DNA of 64,000 nucleotides, from contig JAKCPB010000336.1 of NCBI GenBank assembly GCA_021442155.1, positions 1 through 64,000 of the forward strand. Reading direction: 5' to 3'. Positions 1-12,500 of this stretch are shown piece by piece. The first letter of the stretch is position 1, and the number at the start of each line of letters is the position of its first letter. The DNA is from Cymbidium sinense (taxonomy: Eukaryota; Streptophyta; Magnoliopsida; Asparagales; Orchidaceae). The notes below the pieces were generated by a model. It was not told where the DNA came from and did not search any database. It worked only from the letters and a program-made list of their open reading frames with translations. The position numbers and the translations under genes are program-made.

Positions 1-2205
1 TCAACCAATAGTGAAAAAAACAAACCAAAAGCAAAAACATCCCAAGGATAGGAGAGATTATTTCCAAGAAGCTTTTGAACAAGTATCCCTTAGCAAGTGA
101 GGAGGGGCATAAATCTGAACACTTTTTTTCTTGTAAATAGTTTTATAACCATGCCCTTTCTCCAAAATCTCCATCCAAAAATGAATCAATATTGTTATAA
201 AAAACATGGGGATCAAAACCAATTTCAAAGAAGAGCATTAGAATCATCCACAACATTAGACAAAGGAAAATTATAAATAGTATGCATTTTAGAATCAGAA
301 GTGATAGAAGGAGTAGAAATAGCTTTATTAAGAAGATAATTATCAATATTTTCACCTTCCAATAAAATCTGAAGAGTTTCCTCCCTATCTTCATTCATAA
401 AAGAAGCAAGAGAAGCAGAATCTAGATTTTTAGTATAATCTTAATGTAAGGAATTAAAATAAGATTCAAATCCCTTAAAAACACATAGCATATTACCAAA
501 ATTCTAAACATAACTACCATACAAAAGAACCATCATTTTGAACCAAAATAGAACTATTCATAATGAGAGAATTGTCACAAGTATCTAAATCTTATTTTTT
601 AAAGAAGGATCACCAATATTAACAAGATTGTCGGACTAGAAGTTAAAATATCAAATAAGAACATTCTTTTCACCACCATTCTCAATCAAAGAGGCAAAGA
701 AATAGTCTCTTTCCCATGATCTAAAGTAGACATAGGAGAAGAGAAACAACATCAATTGATTGGAAGAAATGGTGTTAGCATCAATAATATTTGAACCATC
801 ATCATGAAAGGACTTATGCACAACATCCAAACCATTAGAATCATTAACCACCTCTAAAGTCTTCCCTTTAGCAATCATCAAAGAAACACTTAGAGCTGAT
901 TATTAGTTAAAACCTTTTCAAAAACATCAAAATTACCTTGCATTAGACAAATCATTAATAGGTAAAACTTTTTTAGAAGATTCAAAAATCTTTTTGCAAA
1001 ACATCAAAATTTTGAAGAAGATTTTCTTTTATCCAACTTGAGAGGATCATCAATTTTTCAACAATTGAATTCTTCTTGGTGATTTTCTTCCTAGAGAGGG
1101 ATGAGCAATAAAGCATTCAAAATTTCATGCCCATGAATCTTACAACAACAAATAAGGGTTTATTAATTCAAAGTATATTAAGGTCATCTTTTATACATCT
1201 TAACCAAGTCTTTTTTAGGTCTACCTCTACCTTTCTTAACATAAGGCAAATCTAATGCATCTACTCTCTACTCATTGAAGATGCTTTATGTGGACAAACC
1301 ATCTAAGGTGACTCTCTCTAATCTTATCTACCATTGGAGCTACTCCAACTTTTCCCGAACATACTCATTTTGCATTTTATCTCTAAGAGTAAAGCCACTC
1401 ATCCATGAATCTTACAATGATTATAAAAAAATGGGAAAGTTCTCAAAAACAACTTTCTAAAATAATCACATTTTTTGAACCAAATTTCTTTCGGTATTTT
1501 TTAGTAATATCAATCTCTACAGAATTCTAGCAACATCGATCTAGAAATCAACACTGAGGCCAAAAATCAACCTAATACCAGAAAGAATTTGATGATTAAA
1601 TAGATGAATCCACAAGTTAGGTATAGAAATCCAAATGGGAACAATAGGAGACTCTTCATTAACATCAAACATAGGCATCCACTTCAGAATACACATTTGA
1701 CAAATAAAAACATAGTAAGATCACCTAGAAAAAATCTTTCGTAATCAAGGTCATTAAAAAGTTTAATCAAAACATGCCTTGGATCAATCAGCCCAATAGA
1801 AAAGAGATAAATTTAAGCTATGAAAAAAAGAATGAATATCTTCTTTCTTTGGCATTTAAATGAAAACTTTCCAATCAAAGAAAAGCAAAGGCTCGCTAAT
1901 CTTTCAATATCCTCAAAATCATAATTGTAGTACTTTTAAAAGTCATAAAAATTCAAAGGAGTCTCTGGAGGAATTCTTACCGACTAAAGCCTCTTTGAAA
2001 GATTTAGTAATAGTAGGTAATTTAGAGGTAGGATTACCCAAAATTGGATGCCTAGCGGGATCCATGACATGGGATTTACCCCATGGATTTGAAGAAACGA
2101 TGCCATGAGTCATGATCGACAAGAATAGTTGTGATCGGCTGGGACAATCTATAGGGAATCAGAGAAAGCACTCGAAAACTCACCAAGAATGTGAGGAATC
2201 CCAAA
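1..2205 (-). pseudogene. LINE (L1-type) ORF1 fragment, decayed, running off the left edge
   Basis: This is the 5' part of a plant non-LTR retrotransposon read on the minus strand. Its start at about 2,205 abuts the array. It aligns by eye with the better preserved copy at 42,443-44,540 over nearly its whole length. Near 2,060-2,100 the minus frame reads SSNPWGKSHV, matching that copy, followed by KLPTITKSF and then a stop. Around 1,425-1,490 it reads PKEIWF and later FYNHCKIHG, which is the zinc-knuckle region with its first cysteine changed to tyrosine. The family product is a nucleic-acid-binding ORF1 protein with a DUF4283 domain and a CCHC knuckle. Many stops and frameshifts make it a pseudogene. 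A separate insertion interrupts it at 1,131-1,417. Confidence 0.75.
1131..1417 (-). mobile_element. RTE-type LINE 3' fragment inserted in the ORF1 fragment, with target-site duplication
   Basis: A block of about 257 bp (1,146-1,402) is absent from the paralogous copy at 42,443-44,540. It is flanked by a perfect 15-bp direct repeat, CCATGAATCTTACAA, at 1,131-1,145 and 1,403-1,417. On the minus strand it encodes KIRESHLRWF preceded by REKLGVAPMV. This resembles the C-terminal tail of plant RTE-clade LINE polymerases, usually written as ESRLRWFGHV after a VGVAPI-like stretch. The frame then decays, but a GRGRP-like stretch seems recognisable one frame away. A 5'-truncated insert with a target-site duplication is the usual product of LINE retrotransposition. 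The direct repeat and the missing paralogous segment are seen; the RTE assignment rests on motif memory. Confidence 0.75.
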
Positions 2206-2820
2206 ATCACCCAATAATAGGGTTTAGTTTAGTTTTAGGGTTTAGGTTTTAGGTTTAGTGTTTAGTTATTATTAGGTTTTATTAGTTTTGGGTATTATTA
2301 GTTTATTAGTTTTAATGTTTAGTTTAGTTAGTTTTGGTTATTATTTTAGGTTAGTTTAGGGGTTTAGGTTTAGTTTATTAGTTTATTTAGTTAGTTTGTT
2401 TTTAGGTTTAGTTTGTTTTAGTTTATTTATTAGTTATTAATTAGTTTAGTTATTATTAGTTAGTTAGTTATTTATTTAGTTTAGTTTTTTGTTAGTTTAT
2501 TTATTAGTTTATTAGTTTAGTTTATTAGTTTTATTAGTTTAGTTATGGGTTTAGTTTTATTAGTTTATTAGTTTTTAGTTTAGTTTATGGTTTAGTTTTT
2601 TTTATTATTATTTATTGTTTATTATTATTAGTTTAGTTAGTTGGTTTATTAGTTTCATTTTAGTTTATTTTTTTTTGGTTATTATTATTAGTTTATGTTT
2701 ATTATTATTAGTTTATTATTATTTAGTTTATTTATTTAGTTTAGGGTTTATTATTTAGTTATTTAGTTAGTTTATTATTTGTTTTTATTATTATTAGTTT
2801 ATTATTTTGGTTAGTTATTA

Positions 2821-2880
<60 letters not shown>

Positions 2881-2881
2881 T
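2821..2881. repeat. (TTA)n microsatellite
   Basis: About twenty uninterrupted TTA/ATT units lie within the TTATTAG array. Confidence 0.95.
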
Positions 2882-3539
2882 AGTTTTTTATTAGTTTAGT
2901 TATTGTTAGTTAGTTTTATTATTATTAGTTTATTTGTTAGCTTTATTAGTTTAGTTATTTAGTTCATTTTATTTTAGTTATTAATTAGTTAGTTATTATT
3001 AATTTTTTTTTAGTTAGGTGTTTTTTATTATTAGTTATTAGTTATTAGTTAGTTTATTAGGTTTAGTTAATATTATGTTTATTTATTAGTTAGTTTTATG
3101 GTTTTTATTAGTTTAGGTTTAGGGTTTAGTTTTAGTTAGTTATTTAATTATTATTAGTTATTATTATTAGTTTATTAGTTTAGTTTTAATGTTTATTATT
3201 TATTAGGGTTTAGGTTTATTTATTAATTAGTTTAGTTTTATTAGTTAGTTTTTTTAGTTAGTTTATTTATTAGTTTATTAGTTTATTAGTTATTAGTTTT
3301 AGGTTATTAGTTATTTATTATTTTATTTAGTTTATTATTAGTTTTAGTTTTTTATTAGTTATTATTGGGTTTTAGTTTTATTATTATTAGTTTATTAGGT
3401 TTTATTATTTGGTTATTTGTTAGTTTTAGTTTAGTTTATTATTAGTTTATTAGTTTATTAGTTTTATTTAGTTATTATTAGTTTACTTATTAGTTATTTT
3501 ACTTTAGTTTAGTTTTATTATTAGTTTTTTTATTATTAG

Positions 3540-3582
3540 TTTTATTAATTTAGGTTTAGGGGTTTAGTGTTTAGTTTATATA

Positions 3583-3624
<42 letters not shown>

Positions 3625-6200
3625 TATTATTATTATTAGTTAATTATTATAAGTTTATTAGTTTAATTAGTTTAATTATTAGTTATTTATTTAGTTAGTT
3701 TAGTTATTATTAGTTTATTATTATTAGTTAATTATTATTTGTTTTATTAGTTATTTTTTATTTAGTTTATTATTATTTATTAGTTTAGTTAGTTTAGTGT
3801 TTAGTTTTGTTTAGTTTTAGTTATTTATTATTTAGTTTATTATTATTATTATTATTAGTTTAGTTTAGTTAGTTTTTATGTTATTAAGTTTTTATTATCT
3901 TTTAGTTATTATTATTAGTTTTTAGTTTAGTTTATTTATTATTATTAGTTATTAGTTTATTAGTTTAGTTAGTTTTATTTTTTTATTATTAATTAGTATG
4001 TTTATTGGGTTTGTTTATTATTATTAGGTTAAGTTTATTTATTTAGGTTTTATTTATTATTTAGTTTATTATTAGTTTAGTTTTTTATTATTATTAGTTT
4101 AGTTATTAGTTTTATTTAATTTAGTTTATTAATAGTTTATTAGTTTATTGTTAGTTGTTATTAGTTATTTAATTTTAGTTTATTATTTTTTAAAATTTTA
4201 TTATTATTTTTAGTTATTATTATTTAGTTAGTTTATTATTAGGTTTAGTTAGTTTATTAGTTTATTAGTTTAGTTTAATTATTAGTTATTTATTAGTTAT
4301 TTAGTTAGTTTATTAGTTTAAGTTTATTAGTTTTTAGTTTTAGTTTACTTAGTTTAGTTTTTATTAGTTTAGTTATTGGGTTTAGTTTTTTATTAGTTAG
4401 TTATTTATTAGGTTAGTTATGTTTAGGGTTTAGGTTTATTAGTTAGTTATTTATTATGGTTTAGTTTAGTTAGTTTATTAGTTTAGTTTTAGTTATTAGT
4501 TTAGGTTTAGTTTAGTTTTTATTAGTTTTATTAGTTTAGTTTATTTTTAGTTAGTTTATTAGTGGGTTTTTTTTGTATATGTTTAATTTAGTTATTTTTT
4601 TATTTATTAGTTTATTTAGTTTTATCATTTTTAGTTTTTTAGTTTTTTTAGTTATTATTTTATTAGTTTAGTTTAGTTAGTTTTATTAGTTTTTTTTTTA
4701 GTTTATTATTATTAGTTGTTTTAGTTTATTATTTATTAGTTTATTAGGTTTTTTTTTTATTTGGTTATTTGTTGGTTTTAGGGTTTAGGGTTTAGGGTTT
4801 ATTAGTTTTAGGGTTTTATTTAGTTTTTTAGTTGAATTAGTTTATTAGTTATTTTATTTTTTATTTTTTATTATTAGTTTTATTATTATTGGTTTTATTA
4901 ATTTAGGTTTAGGGTTTGGTTTTTTTATATAGTTATTATATTTTATTATTATATAGTATTATTTCATTATTATTATCATTAATAATTATTATTGTATATT
5001 TTAGCAATATTATTATAAGTTTATTAGTTTGAATTAGTTTAATTGTGGTTATTTATTTAGTTAGTTTAGTTGTATAGTTTACACCATTAGTTAATTATTA
5101 TTGGTTTTACTAGTTATTTTTTTATTTAGTTTATTGTATTTATTAGTTTAGTTGGTGGTTTAGTTTAGTTTAGTTTTAGTTATTTATTATTTAGTTTATT
5201 ATTTTATTATTAGTTTAGTTTAGTTAGTTTTTTTAGTTATTAGTTTTTTATTATTATTTAAAGTTATTTTTTTAGTTATATTAGGGTTTTTTTAGTTTAG
5301 TTTATTTATTATTATTTTAGTTATTAATTTATTAGTTTTGGTTGGTTTTATTTTTTTTTTATTTTAGTGTAGTTTATTAGGTTTTGTTTATTATTTTTTT
5401 AGGTTAAGTTTATTTATTTAGGTTTATTTATTATTTATTTATTATTAGTTTAGTTTTTTATTATTATTAGTTTAGGTTTAGTTTTATTTAGTTTTTTTTA
5501 TTAATAGTTTATTTAGTTTATTTTTAGTTTTTTATTAGTTTATTTTTTTAGTTTTTTATTTTTTAAATTTATTTTTTAGTTTATTTTAGTTTATTTTTAG
5601 GTTTAGTTTTTATTAGTTTTTTTAGTTTAATTTTAGTTATTTAGTTAGTTTATTAGCTTATTTATTAGTTTTTTAGTTTTAGTTCTATTAGTTTATTTTT
5701 ATTAGTTTAGTTTTATTTTAGTTATTATTTTAGGTTAGTTATGTTTAGGTTTTTTTATTTAGTTATTATTATTAGTTAGTTATTTTAGGTTTTATTTAGT
5801 TAGTTTATTATTTTAGTTTTAGTTATTTTTAGGTTTAGTTTTTTTTTATTAGTTATTGGTTTATTTATTTTTTTAGTTTATTAGTGGGTTTTTTTTATAT
5901 ATTTTAATTTATTTATTTTTTTATTTATTAGTTTATTTTAGTTTTTTATTTTTATTTATTTTTTTAGTTATTATTTTTTTTAGTTTAGTTATTTATTTAT
6001 TTTTGTTTTAGTTTATTATTAGTTTAGTAGTTTTAGTTTTATTATTTAGTTTATTTTAGTTAGTTTAGTTTATGTTTTACTAGTTTTTATTAGGGTTTAG
6101 TTTAGGGTTTAGGTTTATTTGGGTTTTATTTTAGGGTATAGTTTAGGTTTATGGTTTAGGGTTTAGGTTTAGGTTTAGGTTTAGGTTAGTTTTAGGTTTA
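3540..6200. repeat. Tandem duplication of a unit of about 1.3 kb inside the array
   Basis: Landmarks recur in the same order about 1,320-1,345 bp apart. AATTTAGGTTTAGGG before a TTA tract is near 3,547 and 4,890. ATTATAAGTTTATTAG is near 3,645 and 5,012. GGTTAAGTTTATTTATTTAGG is near 4,026 and 5,402. TTAGTGGGTTTTTTTT is near 4,559 and 5,882. The second copy is more diverged. The edges are approximate because the flanks have the same composition. Confidence 0.7.
3583..3638. repeat. (TTA)n microsatellite
   Basis: A TTA tract with one slippage interruption. The matching place in the neighbouring 1.3-kb copy (about 4,930-5,030) holds a degraded, C-containing version. Confidence 0.9.
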
Positions 6201-6295
6201 GTTTAGGGTTTAGGTTTTTTTTTATTTTTTTTATTTTTTAATTTTTAGGGTTTAGGGTTTAGGGTTTAGGTTTTAGTTAATGGTTTAGGGTTTTT

Positions 6296-6500
6296 GGTTT
6301 TTTATAAATTAATTTATTTCTTTTTTTTTATTTTATAGTTTTAGGGTAGATTTAGGAGAGATAAGGTTTATTTAGTGTTTTAGGGTATAGTGGTTTTTTA
6401 AAACCATTGGTTAGATATGGTTTATGAGTTTTATAAGTTTTTATTTGTAGATTATTTGATAATATTAGTTATTTATTATTTTATGTTATAGGTTATTCTT
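6296..6500. other. Small non-repetitive island in the array
   Basis: About 200 bp depart from the TTTAGG pattern, including words such as AAAACCATTGGTTAGATATGG and ATTTGATAATATTAG. There is no open frame of note and no match to the other islands that I could see. It could be a heavily decayed insertion. Confidence 0.4.
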
Positions 6501-9500
6501 TGGGTTTAGGTTTAATTTTAAGTTTATTAGGTTTTAGGGTTTATATTTATTTTTAATTATTTAGGTTTAGGTTTATTTTTAGGGTTTGGGTTTAGGGTTT
6601 ATGGTTTAAATTTAGGTTTAGAGTTTATTATTAGGGTTTAGGTTTAGGTTAGGGTTTTAGGGTTTATTTTTTTTAGGTTATTTAGGGTAGGGTTTATTTA
6701 GGTTTAGGGTTTTGTTTATTTTAGGTTTAGGTTAGTTTTTTTATTTAGGTTTAAAATTAGTTTAGTTATTTAGGTTTATTTTTTTTTTTTATTTAGTTTA
6801 GATTATTTATTTTAAGTTTATTTATTTTAGTTTAGGTTTTATTTTTAGTTTATTTTTTAGGTATAGTTTATTAGGTTTATTTTTTAGTTAGTATTATTTT
6901 ATTTTATTTTTTTTTAGTTTTTTATTTTAGGTTTAGGTTTAGGTTTTTTATTTTGTGTTTTAGGTTTTATTTTATTTTATTTTAGGTTTTTTAGGTTTTA
7001 TTTTTAGTTTATATTTAGGTTTATTTTAATTTATTTTATGTTTAGGTTTATTTATTTTTTTTATTTTTTAGGTTTACATTTAGGTTTTATTTTATTTTTT
7101 TTAGGTTTAGGTTTTAGGTTTTTTTAGGTTATTTTTAGGTTTTTTATTTTTTTAGTTTAGGTTTAGGTTTATTTTAGTTATTTTATTTTATTTGTTAGGT
7201 TTAGGTTTATTTATCTTAGTTTATTTTATTTTAGTTTAGGTTAGGTTTATTTTATTATTATTTAGGTATATTTTTTTTTTGTTTAGCTTAGGTTTTATTT
7301 TTTTTATTTTTTTTAGGTTTTGGTTTTATTTTTTTATTTAATTTTATTTTAGGTTTATTTATTTATTTTATGTTTAGTTTTTATTTTATTTAGGTTTTAA
7401 TTTAGGTTTATTTTATTTTAGTTTAGTTTATTTTTTTATTTATTTTATTTTAGTTTAATTTTAATTTTAATATTATTTATTTTAGGTTTAAGTTTAGGTT
7501 TATTTTAGGTTTTTTATTTTATTTTATTTTTATTTTATTTAGGTTTAGGTTTTTTATTTATTTTATTTTTTATATTTAGTTTAGGTTTAAGTTTTTTTTT
7601 AGGTTTTAGGTTTAGGGTTTAGGTTGGTTTAGGGTTTAGGGTATGGAGTTTTAAGGTTTAAGTTTAGGGTTAGGGTTTAGGGTTTTAGGTTTAGGTTTAA
7701 TTTTTTAGTTTTAGTTTATTTTTTTATTTATTTTAGTTTTAGTTTAATTTTTAGTTTATTTAGGTTTAAGTTTAGGTTTATTTTAAGTTTTTATTTTATT
7801 TTAGTTTATTTAGGGTTTAGTTTATTTATTTTATTTTAGTTTATTTAATTTAGTTTATTTTAGGTTTTAGGAGTTTAGGTTTAGTTTAGGGTTTTAGGGT
7901 TTAGTTTATAGTTTAGTTTAGGTTTTTAGGGTTTAGGTTTAGTTTAGAGTTTAAGTTTTAGGTTTAGTTTAGGTTTAGGGTTTTATTAGGTTTAGTTTAG
8001 GTTTAGTTAGGTTAGTTTATAGTTTAGTTTAGGTTTTTTAGGTTTATTAGGGTTTATTTAGGTTTTAGGTTTTTATTTTAGGTTTATTTAGTTTATTAGG
8101 TTTATTTATTTTTTTTTTAGTTTTTAGGTTTATTTTTTTAGGTTTATTTTTTTTATTTTTTAGTTTATTTTAATTTTAATTTTTATTTAGGTTTTTTTTT
8201 TATTTTTTTGTTTAGTTTATTTATTTATTTTATTTTTTTTAGGTTTTTTATTTTATTTTATTTTATAGGTTTAGTTTTGGTTTATTTATTTTTTAGTTTG
8301 TTTTATTTTTATTTTATTTTTTGGTTTAGTTTATTTTTTATTTTTTAGGTTTTTATTTAGGTTATTTTATTTTTTATGTTTAGGTTTAGGTTTATTTTTT
8401 TATTTTATTTTATTTAGTTTAGGTTTAGGTTTTTATTTTAGGTTTAGGTTTAGGTTTTATTTTTTAGTTTAGGTTTATTTTTTATTTTGTTTATTTTATT
8501 TAGGTTTTTTTTATTTAGTTTAGGTTTAGGTTTTTTATTTTTTATTTATTTTTTAGTTTTATTTTTTATGTTTATTTTAGGTTTAGGTTTTATTTAGTTT
8601 TTTTTTTATTTTAGGTTTATTTTATTTTTATTTTAGTTTAGTTTTATTTTATTTAGGTTTTTTTAGTTTTAGGTTTATTTTATTTTTTTAGTTTAGTTTT
8701 TTATTTATTTTATTTTATTTTATTTTTTATTTTTTTATTTTTAGTTTAGTTTAGGTTTAGGTTTATTTTAGTTTTAGTTTAGGTTTTATTTTTTTAATTT
8801 TTCTAATTTTATTTAGGTTTAGGTTTTTTTATTTATTTTAGTTTAGGTTTTATTTAGTTTAGGTTTAGTTTAGGTTTTAGTTTAGTTTAGGTTTAGGTTT
8901 ATTTAGGTTTAGGTTTAGGTTTATTTAGTTTTAGTTTAGGGTTTATTTTAGGGTTTATTTTTAGGGTTTATTTTATTTTTTTTATAGGATTAGGTTTTAT
9001 TAGGATTTTAGTTTAGGTTTATTTATTTATAGTTTAGGTTTAGGTTTATTTAGTTTTAGGTTTAGAGTTTAAGTTTATTATTTATTTATTTATTTAGGTT
9101 TATTTTAGGTTTAGTTTATTTATTTAGTTTTAGTTTATTTAGTTTAGTTTATTTTTTAGGTTTATTTTAGGTTTAGGTTAGTTTAGTTTAGTTATTTAGG
9201 TTTTTATTTAGTTTATTTTATTTATTTAGGTTTAGTTTATTTTTTTATTTATTTATTTATTTATTTAGGTTTTATTTATTTATTTATTTATTTATTTAGG
9301 TTTATTATGGTTTTATTTTTTATTTAGGTTTAGGTTTAGTTTTTTTTTTATTAGGTTTATTTAGGTTTAGGTTTATTTTTTATTTAGTTTATTTAGGTTT
9401 ATTTTATTTATGTTTAGGTTTAGGTTTATTTATTTATTTTAGTTTATTTTTGGTTTTATTTAGTTTAGGTTATTTATTTTTTTTAGGTTTTTTATTTTTA

Positions 9501-12500
9501 GTTTATTTTTGGTATAGGTTTATTTAGGTTTATTTTATTATTTATTTAATTAGTTTATTTTTTAGTTTATGTTTAGGTTTTATTTTTTATTTTAGTTTAT
9601 TTTCTATTTTTTGTTTAGTTTAGATTTTATTTCAGTTTCATTTTGGTTTATTTAGGTTTAGGTTTTTAGGTTTAGGTTTATTTTAGGTTTAGGTTTTATT
9701 TATTTTTATTTAGTTTATTTATTTTTTAGTTTTTTTAGTTTAGTTTAGGTTTATTTATTTTTTTTTTAATTATTTAGTTTAGGTTTAGGTTTAGTTTTAG
9801 GTTTATTTAGTTTAGTTTAGGTTTAGGTTTAGGTTTATTTAGGTTTAGGTTTAGGTTTTATTTAGGTTTAGGTTTATTTTTATTTATTTTTTTATTTTAG
9901 GTTTATTTAGTTTAGTTTATTTTTTTAGTTTTATTTTATTTAGGTTTAGGTTTAGGTTTATTTAGTTTATTTTATTTAGTTTAGGTTTTTATTTAGGTTT
10001 AGGTTTATTTAGGTTTTTAGTTTAGGTTTATTTTAGGTTTAGGTTTATTTATTTTATTTTAGTTTAGTTTAGGTTTATTTAGTTTATTTAGGTTTATAGG
10101 TTTATTTTTAGTTTATGTTTAGGTTTATTTTTTAATTTAATTTAGTTTTTTTTTATTTTAAGTTTATTTACTTTTAGTTTTTTAGTTATTAGGTTTATTT
10201 ATTTATTTAGGTTTAGTTTATTTAGTTTAGTTTAGGTTTAGGTTTAGGATTATTTATTTAGGTTTAGGTTTAGGTTTATTTATTTTGTTTATTTATTTAT
10301 TTAGGTTTGGGTTTAGGTTTTATTTAGTTTTATTTTATTTTAGGTTTAGGGTCTTGGTTTAAGTTTAATTTATGTTTATTTTTATTTATTTATTTTGGTA
10401 TATTTTTTGTTTAGTTTATTTATTTATGTTTATTTTTTGTTTAGTTTATTTTTATTTATTTATTTATTTTATTTTATCTTAATTTATTATCTTGTTCATT
10501 TTAGTTTATTTTTTTTTAGTTTAGGTTTAGGTTTAAGTTTTTATTTTGGGTTTAGGTTTAAGTTTATGTTTTTATTTTATTTTATTTATTATTTTTATTT
10601 AATATAATTTATTTTTTTAAGTTTATTTAGTTTAGGGTTTATTTTATTTTAGGTTTAGGTTTTATTTATTTTTTATGTTTAGGTTTAGTTTATTTTTTAG
10701 GTTTAGGTTTAGGTTTATTTATTTAGTTTAGGTTTAGGTTTAGGTTTTTTGGTTTTTTTAGTTTTATTTTATTTAGTTTATTATTTATTTAGTTTATTTT
10801 ATTTATTTAGGTTTAGGTTTTATTTAGTTTATTTTAGTTTAGTTTTAGTTTAGTTTATTTAGTTTTTTAGGTTTATTTAGTTTATTTTATTTTTTTTTTT
10901 TATTTAGTTTAGGTTTATTTAGGTTTATTTATTTATTTAGTTTATTTATTTTATTTTTTTTAGGTTTAGGTTTATTAGGTTTAGTTTATTTTAGTTTAGG
11001 TTTATTTTATTTAGGTTTAGTTTAGGTTTATTATTTTTTGGTTTAGGTTTATTTTTTTTTAGTTTATTTATTTTAGGTTTAGTTTAGGTTTTTTTTATTT
11101 AGTTTAGTTTATTTAGTTAGTTTAGGTTTAGATTTTATTTAGGTTTCAGTTTAGATTTATTTTATTTAGTTAGGTTTATTTAGTTTAGGTTTAGGTTTAG
11201 TTTAGGTTTAGGTTTATTTAGTTTAGGTTTATTTTTAGTTTAGTTTATTTAGTTTAGTTTATTATTTAGTTTTTTAGTTTAGGTTTAGTTTATTTTATTA
11301 TTTAGTTTAGTTTAGGTTTTATAGGTTTAGGTTTAGGTTTAGGTTTAGGTTTATTATTTAGTTTAGGTTTTAGTTTATTTAGTTTAGGTTTAGGTTTATT
11401 TAGTTTAGAGATTTAGGTTTAGTTTAGGTTTAGTTTAGGTTTATTTAGTTTATTTAGTTTAGGTTTTTATTTATTTATTTAGTTTATTTTGGTTAGGATT
11501 AGGTTTATTTATTTATTTTTTAGGTTTATTTATTTTAGTTTAGGTTTAGGTTTAGGTTTATTTATTTATTTATTTTATTTTAGTTTTGTTATTTATATTT
11601 ATGTTTAGGTTTAGGTTTATTTATTTAGGTTTAGGTTTAGGTTTATTTTATTTTAGTTTATTTATTTATTTTTATTTTTTTTTATTTATTTAGGTTTAGG
11701 TTTAAGTTTAGGTTTTAGGTTTATTTATTTAGGTTTAGGTTTATTTAGTTTAGGTTTATTTTTTTAGTTTATTTTAGTTTAGTTTAGGTTTAGGTTTATG
11801 TTTAGTTTAGGTTTAGGTTTTTAGTTTAGTTTAGGTTTATTTATTTTATTTTACTTGGTTTAGTTTATTTATTTAGGTTTAGGTTTAGGTTTAGGTGTAT
11901 TTAGGTTTATTTTTTAGGTTTAGGTTTATTTAATTTTTTTATTTAATATTTAGGTTTAGGTTTAGGTTTATTTTAGTTAGGTTTAGGTTTATTTAGTTTA
12001 TTTAGTTTAGGTTTGTTTAGGTTTATTTTAGGTTTATTTAGGATTAGGTTTAGTTTAGGTTTAGTTTATTTTAGGTTTAGGTTTAGTTTAGGTTTAGGTT
12101 TTAGTTTAGTTTAGGTTTAGATTTAGTTTAGTTTATTTAGGGTTTAGGGTTTAGGTTTAGTTTATTTTTTTTAGGTTTAGGTTTAGTTTAGGTTTAGGTT
12201 TAGGCTTATTTAGTTTAGTTTAGGTTTATTTATTTTATTTTTATTTAGTTTATTTATTTAGGTTAGGTTTATGTTTAGGTTTAGGTTTATTTAGTTTATT
12301 TTTTAGTTTAGGTTTAGGTTTATTTATTTTATTTTATTTTAGGTTTAGGTTTATTTTATTTAGTTTAGGTTTAGTTTAGTTTATTTAGTTTAGTTTATTT
12401 TATTTATTTAGTTTAGGTTTTTTAGGTTTAGGTTTAGTTTTATTTAATTTTAGGTTTAGGTTTAGTTTATTTTTTTTAGTTTAGTTTAGGTTTAGGTTTA

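Larger units (their letters stand above)
2206..6295. repeat. TTATTAG/TTTAG low-complexity array
   Basis: About 4.1 kb are built almost entirely from TTTAG, TTATTAG, TTTATTAG and TTTAGGG words on the plus strand, with C nearly absent. No credible coding sequence is present. TTTAGGG words are commonest at both ends (2,215-2,260; 4,775-4,815; 6,085-6,290). The first part aligns with the array beginning at 44,541, so the array and the neighbouring ORF1 fragment were duplicated together. Confidence 0.85.

Noticed and set aside
10395..10607. Open frame of 70 codons rich in Phe, Leu and Tyr, looking like a membrane protein
   Set aside because: It is a translation of TTTATTTTTG-type array; T-rich repeats give Phe/Leu/Tyr strings in any stop-free frame. 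The same applies to 40,000-40,182 and 58,743-58,943.
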